Assembly (NCBI GenBank): GCA_965237765.1
Contig: OZ250157.1
Location: 1,116,001-1,180,000 of the forward strand
DNA: 64,000 nt
Reading direction: 5' to 3'
From: WTGJ01 sp965237765
GTDB lineage: Bacteria > Chloroflexota > Anaerolineae > Aggregatilineales > Phototrophicaceae
The notes beneath the pieces were generated by a model. That model did not search any database. It was not told where the DNA came from and saw only the letters and a program-made list of their open reading frames with translations. Below, piece by piece: positions 60,075 to 64,000 of the stretch. Position 1 is the stretch's first letter, and each line of letters starts with the position of its first letter. Made by a program: the position numbers and the translations under genes.

Positions 60075-62057
60075 ATGGTCGGAATAGGGACAACGAGTAG
60101 CGAGATGGATGGCGGGCGGCCATTCTGGCCGCCGCGCAACTGGTGGCTGGCGCTGCTAGTGATTCTGGTGCTGGCCGGCGCGTTGCGCTTCCCGGGCTAC
60201 GATTTCAGCCTTCCGTATATTGACCAACCTGATGAAGTCTTTTTCGCCCTTTCTGGAAGAATGATCATCGATTTCGGCAGCGCAAAGCCCATCGGCCACC
60301 ATCACTACCCGCCCGGTATCATCAGTATTTATTACGTGGTCATGCGCCTCTTTCACGACCCGTCTTTGCCGCCGGCGAGTGTCATCTGGATCGTCCGCCT
60401 CATTGCGATCACGACGAGCCTGGGCGTAATCTCGCTGTTGGGATTGTTCGGCTACCACGCGCTGGGTAGAACGGCCGGTCTTTTCGGGGCAGCCCTCTGG
60501 ACCATAACTCCTTTGTTTGTGAACAACAGTCGTTGGGGAACGGCGGAGATTTTCGTCACTTTTTTCTCCGTACTCGCACTCTACCTCACCGTAGTTGGGA
60601 TGCTCTACCGCCGCGAAAGCTGGACAACGCACGCCACTTATGCGCTGATGTTGGCCATTTTATTTAAATACCACTGTGTCTTCCTGGCACCGGTCGTGCT
60701 CTTCGCGCCATTGTGGGGCGGGGGCGTTTCTCGGCGACGGATATTGGCCAACACGGGGCGCTTTGTGCTCTTTACCACCTGGTTTCTGCTGCTGACGCCC
60801 GTGTTGGACGCCTATTTCGTCACCGAAACAACGCACACCAATCCGGATTGGGTTCGCCACGTTCAGGTGCGACATTTCCCCAACCCATTGGACATGTACC
60901 TTAACTTGCGCCTCGCCTTCGAGTGGTTCGATTGGCACATCCTGTTACCCGGTTGGCTGGGCCTGGGGTTGATCACCATCGACCGTTCCTTGCTGGGCAG
61001 AACACTGCGCGCCCTCTGTTTCCTATGCAGCGCTTTATTTCTCTGGTTGGCGGGAATCAGCCTCTTTGGCGCGCAAGACGCACATGCGATTCGCTTTTTG
61101 TTTGCCTGGGTATCTTTATCAGTCGTGTTGTCTGGCTGGGGTTATGCCTTGCTATTGCGCGCGTTGGACAAGACACTGACCCGCCATGCGCCTCGGCGCC
61201 GCAAGTTCGCGGTTGGGGCCGCCGTCGCCCTCCTGCTCGTCATCCAGCTGCCGAACGCCTGGACAGCGTTGAACGATACCTGGCTCTTGACGCTTCCTGA
61301 CCAGCGCAACTTCTTAGCCACCTGGGCCGATGGCACTTTGCCCGCCAGCAAATACATCACCAACTCCGTTAACCGCAAGACCCTCAACAGCAGTTGGGGC
61401 GGCTACGCGGGGGAAACCCGCTTCGATTACGCGGATTCTATATTCTCGGATGCCACCATCGCGGAATGGCGCGCGCAAGATGTGCTCTTCGCCATCGTAT
61501 CTTACGGACAATACGATCTGTGGCGAGAGGAGGGCATAGACGAATTCGCAACGCAGACCACCCTCCTCAAATCCTACCCACCTTCCGACGCCTACCGCGG
61601 CCCCGCCATGGTCGTGTTGCTCCTGCACCCCATCCAGCACGAAGCGACGGGCAAGCTCGGCCCCATCCGCCTCATCGGCTATGACCAGCCGGTCGGCGCA
61701 GTGAGCGCCGGGAGCACCGCCGGCGCCGGCCAAAGCCTCAGCTTCCACCTCTATTGGCAGGCAGAAACCGCCACTGCGACCAACTATCAGGTCTTCAACC
61801 ACCTGCTCGATGCCGAGGGTAACCTCGTCGCGCAAATCGACGGCCCGCCCCTGCCTTCTGAACGCCGCGGCACCCTGGATTGGGATGACCCTGAAGAAAT
61901 CATCTATAGTCGCGAATACGCCCTGGCTTTACCGGAAGACCTCGCGCCCGGCGAATACACCCTCGTCACCGGCTTCTACCGGCGCGATAACGGGCAGCGC
62001 CTGTTCACGCCGACCGGTGAAGATTCGCTCTGGGTGATGCGGATTGTGGTGGAGTAA
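60075..62057 (+). CDS. GT39-like membrane glycosyltransferase, tandem copy 2
   Basis: 660 residues, 14 nt after copy 1 and strongly alike throughout (PFWPPRNWWLALLVILVLAG; YIDQPDEVFFALSGRMII; HHHYPPGIISIYYV). The transmembrane half is nearly the same as copy 1, while the middle outer region (about 420-500: FLATWADGTLPASKYITNSVNRKTLNSSWGGYAGETRFDYADSIFS) differs and matches copy 3 instead. That patchwork suggests recombination between copies. ATG 60075 is used; an ATG at 60105 (MDGGRPFWPP) is equally possible. Confidence 0.8.
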   Translation: MVGIGTTSSEMDGGRPFWPPRNWWLALLVILVLAGALRFPGYDFSLPYIDQPDEVFFALSGRMIIDFGSAKPIGHHHYPPGIISIYYVVMRLFHDPSLPPASVIWIVRLIAITTSLGVISLLGLFGYHALGRTAGLFGAALWTITPLFVNNSRWGTAEIFVTFFSVLALYLTVVGMLYRRESWTTHATYALMLAILFKYHCVFLAPVVLFAPLWGGGVSRRRILANTGRFVLFTTWFLLLTPVLDAYFVTETTHTNPDWVRHVQVRHFPNPLDMYLNLRLAFEWFDWHILLPGWLGLGLITIDRSLLGRTLRALCFLCSALFLWLAGISLFGAQDAHAIRFLFAWVSLSVVLSGWGYALLLRALDKTLTRHAPRRRKFAVGAAVALLLVIQLPNAWTALNDTWLLTLPDQRNFLATWADGTLPASKYITNSVNRKTLNSSWGGYAGETRFDYADSIFSDATIAEWRAQDVLFAIVSYGQYDLWREEGIDEFATQTTLLKSYPPSDAYRGPAMVVLLLHPIQHEATGKLGPIRLIGYDQPVGAVSAGSTAGAGQSLSFHLYWQAETATATNYQVFNHLLDAEGNLVAQIDGPPLPSERRGTLDWDDPEEIIYSREYALALPEDLAPGEYTLVTGFYRRDNGQRLFTPTGEDSLWVMRIVVE

Positions 62058-62068
62058 GGTGGACGATT

Positions 62069-64000
62069 ATGGTTTGTCAGGTCTGTGCCGCAGCCCAAGG
62101 AGGGCGGCCCTTTTGGCCACGGCGGAACTGGTGGCTGGCGCTGCTGGCGATTCTGGTGCTGGCGGGGGCCTTGCGTTTCACCGGCTATGATTTTGGGCTG
62201 CCCTATGTAGAACATGTTGGGGGTCGTGCCGACGAAGTTTTCTATTCGCTCGCCGCACGGCTGGTGATTGATACCGGCACGGCCAAATCGCTCGCTGGAC
62301 ATCACTATCCACCCGGCATCATTGCCCTGAATTACCTTGCGTTGCGCTTGTTTCAGGACCCAGCGGACCCGCCCGCGATAGTAGTGGGAGGTTTGCGGCT
62401 GCTCGCGATCGGCGTCAGTTTGGCAACAGTAGTCGTACTGGGGTTGCTGGGGTACCACGCAGGTGGTTCTTTGACGGGCTTAATCGGTGCGGGCATCTGG
62501 TGCATAACACCGGTAATGGTGGAATACAGCCGCTACGCCACGGCGGATATCTACCACATATTCTTCGTGTCGCTGGCCGTGTGGCTGATGCTGGTGGGCA
62601 CGTTGCACGCAAGATCCAGTATCACCACAGCAGCGATTTATATGCTGATGCTGGCCGTGGTTTTTAAATATGTGCCCCTTTTTATGGCACCGTTGCTGCT
62701 GGTTGCGCCGCTGTATGCAGGACGGGTGAATCGGGGAGTTGTGCTTGGCAATATAGCGCGTTTCGCGCTTTTTTTCGCCTGGTTGCTACTGCTCACCCCG
62801 TTACTGGAGGCTTTCCAAGGAGAGGAGGTCGGTCAAAGTGTGGCTAATGCCTGGACCCAAAATCACGTGGATGACTTTCGCTTTCCAGGTATAGCGTAAG
62901 TTTTCGCCGTATTTCAGAACTTGCAGTTCGAATTACACTTGCTTGCCTTGTTGCCCGGTTGGTTGGGGCTCGTGCTCATCACCCGGAAGGGTGGAAAGAA
63001 TGACGCTTTCGCGCTGGCCTTGCTTGGCCTGAGCGCATTGGCTGGCTTGTTGGGTGTGAGCCTGTTTGACGAGCATTCTATACGATTCGTGCTTCCCTCC
63101 GTTAGTCTGCTGATTGTGCTGGCTGGGATGGGTTACGCGCTTTGGTGGCAATTCCTGCAGCGGCGGTTGTTCACTCGCCTATCTCCTCCGCGGCGCAAGC
63201 TAGTGGCTGCGGTCGCGCTGTTGGCATTGCTCGTCCTCAACCTACCCAACGTGTGGACGATACTGAATGATACACGGCAGTTGACCTTGCCTGACCGTCG
63301 CAACGATCTGGCTACCTGGGCCGATGGCAGTCTGCCTGCCAGTAAATACATCACCTATTACAAAAACCGCCGCACTCTCAACCGTGAATGGGGTGGTTAT
63401 GCGGGGGAAACCCGCTTTGATTACGCAGGGAATGTATTTTCCGCTACCACCATCGACGAATGGCGCGCGCAGGGGGTGCTCTTCGCCATCGTCCCGCACT
63501 TCCAATATAAACTCTGGCGGGAGGAAGGCACAGATGAATTCGTAACTGAGACGACGCTCCTCAAATCCTACCCTAAAGCGGACGAATATCGCGACCCGGG
63601 GATGGTCGTGTTGCTTTTACATCCCATCCAACAGACGGCCACGGGGCAGCTCGGCCCGATCCGCCTCATCGGCTACGAGCTGGCGGAGGGGAGCGCCCGC
63701 CCGGGCCAAACTTTCCCCTTCCACCTTTACTGGCAGGCCACGGCGTCCACCGCAGCGGATTACCAGGTCTTCAACCATTTGCTCGATGCGGAGGGTAACC
63801 TCGTCGCCCAAATCGATGGGCCACCCCTGCCGGATCCACTGCTGCGCCGCGGTACGAGCAACTGGAATGACCCCGAAGAGATCATCTACAGTCGCGAATA
63901 CGCGCTGGCTTTGCCGGAAGACCTGCCACCTGACGAATATACTATCGTCACCGGCTTTTATCGGCGCGACAGCGGGCAGCGCCTGCTCACGCCGACCGGC
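62069..64000 (+). pseudogene. GT39-like glycosyltransferase, tandem copy 3, interrupted by in-frame TAA and cut by window end
   Basis: From ATG 62069 the frame encodes RPFWPRRNWWLALLAILVLAGALRF, a variant outer loop YVEHVGGRADEVFYSLAARLVIDTG and HHYPPGIIALNYLALRLF, then meets TAA at 62897-62899 after DFRFPGIA. The same frame goes on VFAVFQNLQFELHLLALLPGWLGL and is open to the window end with the conserved ASKYITYYKNRRTLNREWGGYAGETRF, TTLLKSYPK and DPEEIIYSREYALALPEDL blocks. It is a full third copy with one nonsense codon, so it is a pseudogene, a sequencing error, or a split gene with restart. Confidence 0.75.

Overview
The window is GC-rich bacterial DNA with dense gene packing and short Shine-Dalgarno-led intergenic gaps. 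The gene content is large ABC importers, many M20/M23/M28 peptidases, amidohydrolase paralogues, secreted LysM and SH3-type proteins, and long GT39-like membrane glycosyltransferases. This mix is most reminiscent of a heterotrophic Chloroflexota lineage. That placement is inference: no rRNA or phylogenetic marker beyond tsaD, surE, lipA and one tRNA is present. UGA is a normal stop in many genes, so the code is standard, with one probable selenocysteine exception.

Layout. 1-5.7 kb: a branched-chain amino-acid type binding protein running off the left edge, and a complete sugar-type ABC importer (binding protein, ATPase, two permeases). 5.7-9.1 kb: a PlsC-like acyltransferase and a lower-GC UvrD-type helicase fused to a GIY-YIG domain, with a frame change at an A8 run. 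9.3-14.0 kb: a minus-strand block (small membrane protein, M20 amidohydrolase, surE, hypothetical, LysM/M23 protein). 14.3-18.6 kb: GT39-like transferase, tsaD, histidine phosphatase, and a cysteine-rich secreted peptide with a partner. 18.7-21.3 kb: acyl-CoA dehydrogenase and a decayed tandem pair of small membrane genes. 21.4-23.1 kb: a UGA-containing GrdB/PrdB-like selenoprotein gene with a SECIS-like hairpin, next to lipA. 23.3-24.5 kb: a Fic protein. 24.6-29.1 kb: two amidohydrolase paralogues with the same 52-nt leader, a patatin-like protein and a D-2-hydroxyacid dehydrogenase. 29.2-35.7 kb: a lower-GC accessory patch (SLATT/Pycsar-like membrane protein, DinB-like protein, large N6-adenine methyltransferase) plus a frameshifted beta-lactamase-like gene and SH3b lipoprotein gene. 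35.9-37.8 kb: two related secreted proteins. 37.9-44.3 kb: tRNA-Arg(ACG) followed by three tandem, minus-strand PPC-like/LysM secreted proteins separated by matching hairpins, with a copy of the tRNA 3' end inside the array. 44.4-58.0 kb: one long plus-strand peptide/amide catabolism cluster (M28 peptidase, Asp/Glu/hydantoin racemase, amidohydrolase, CapA-like, M20 dipeptidase, family-5 binding protein, DppB, DppC, fused DppD-DppF, zinc dehydrogenase). 58.1-64.0 kb: three tandem GT39-like glycosyltransferases, the last interrupted by an in-frame TAA and cut by the window end.

The most unusual items are three. The 50998-52704 peptide-binding protein appears to be a circular permutation of the SBP_bac_5 fold. 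The gene at 21368-22146 has a UGA at the redox-active position with a perfect 7-bp, 3-nt-loop hairpin 11 nt downstream. The UvrD/GIY-YIG fusion has a coherent coiled-coil and membrane tail that is only reached by a frame change in an A8 tract. Several otherwise intact genes carry single-base frameshifts, so assembly indels must be excluded before calling them pseudogenes.
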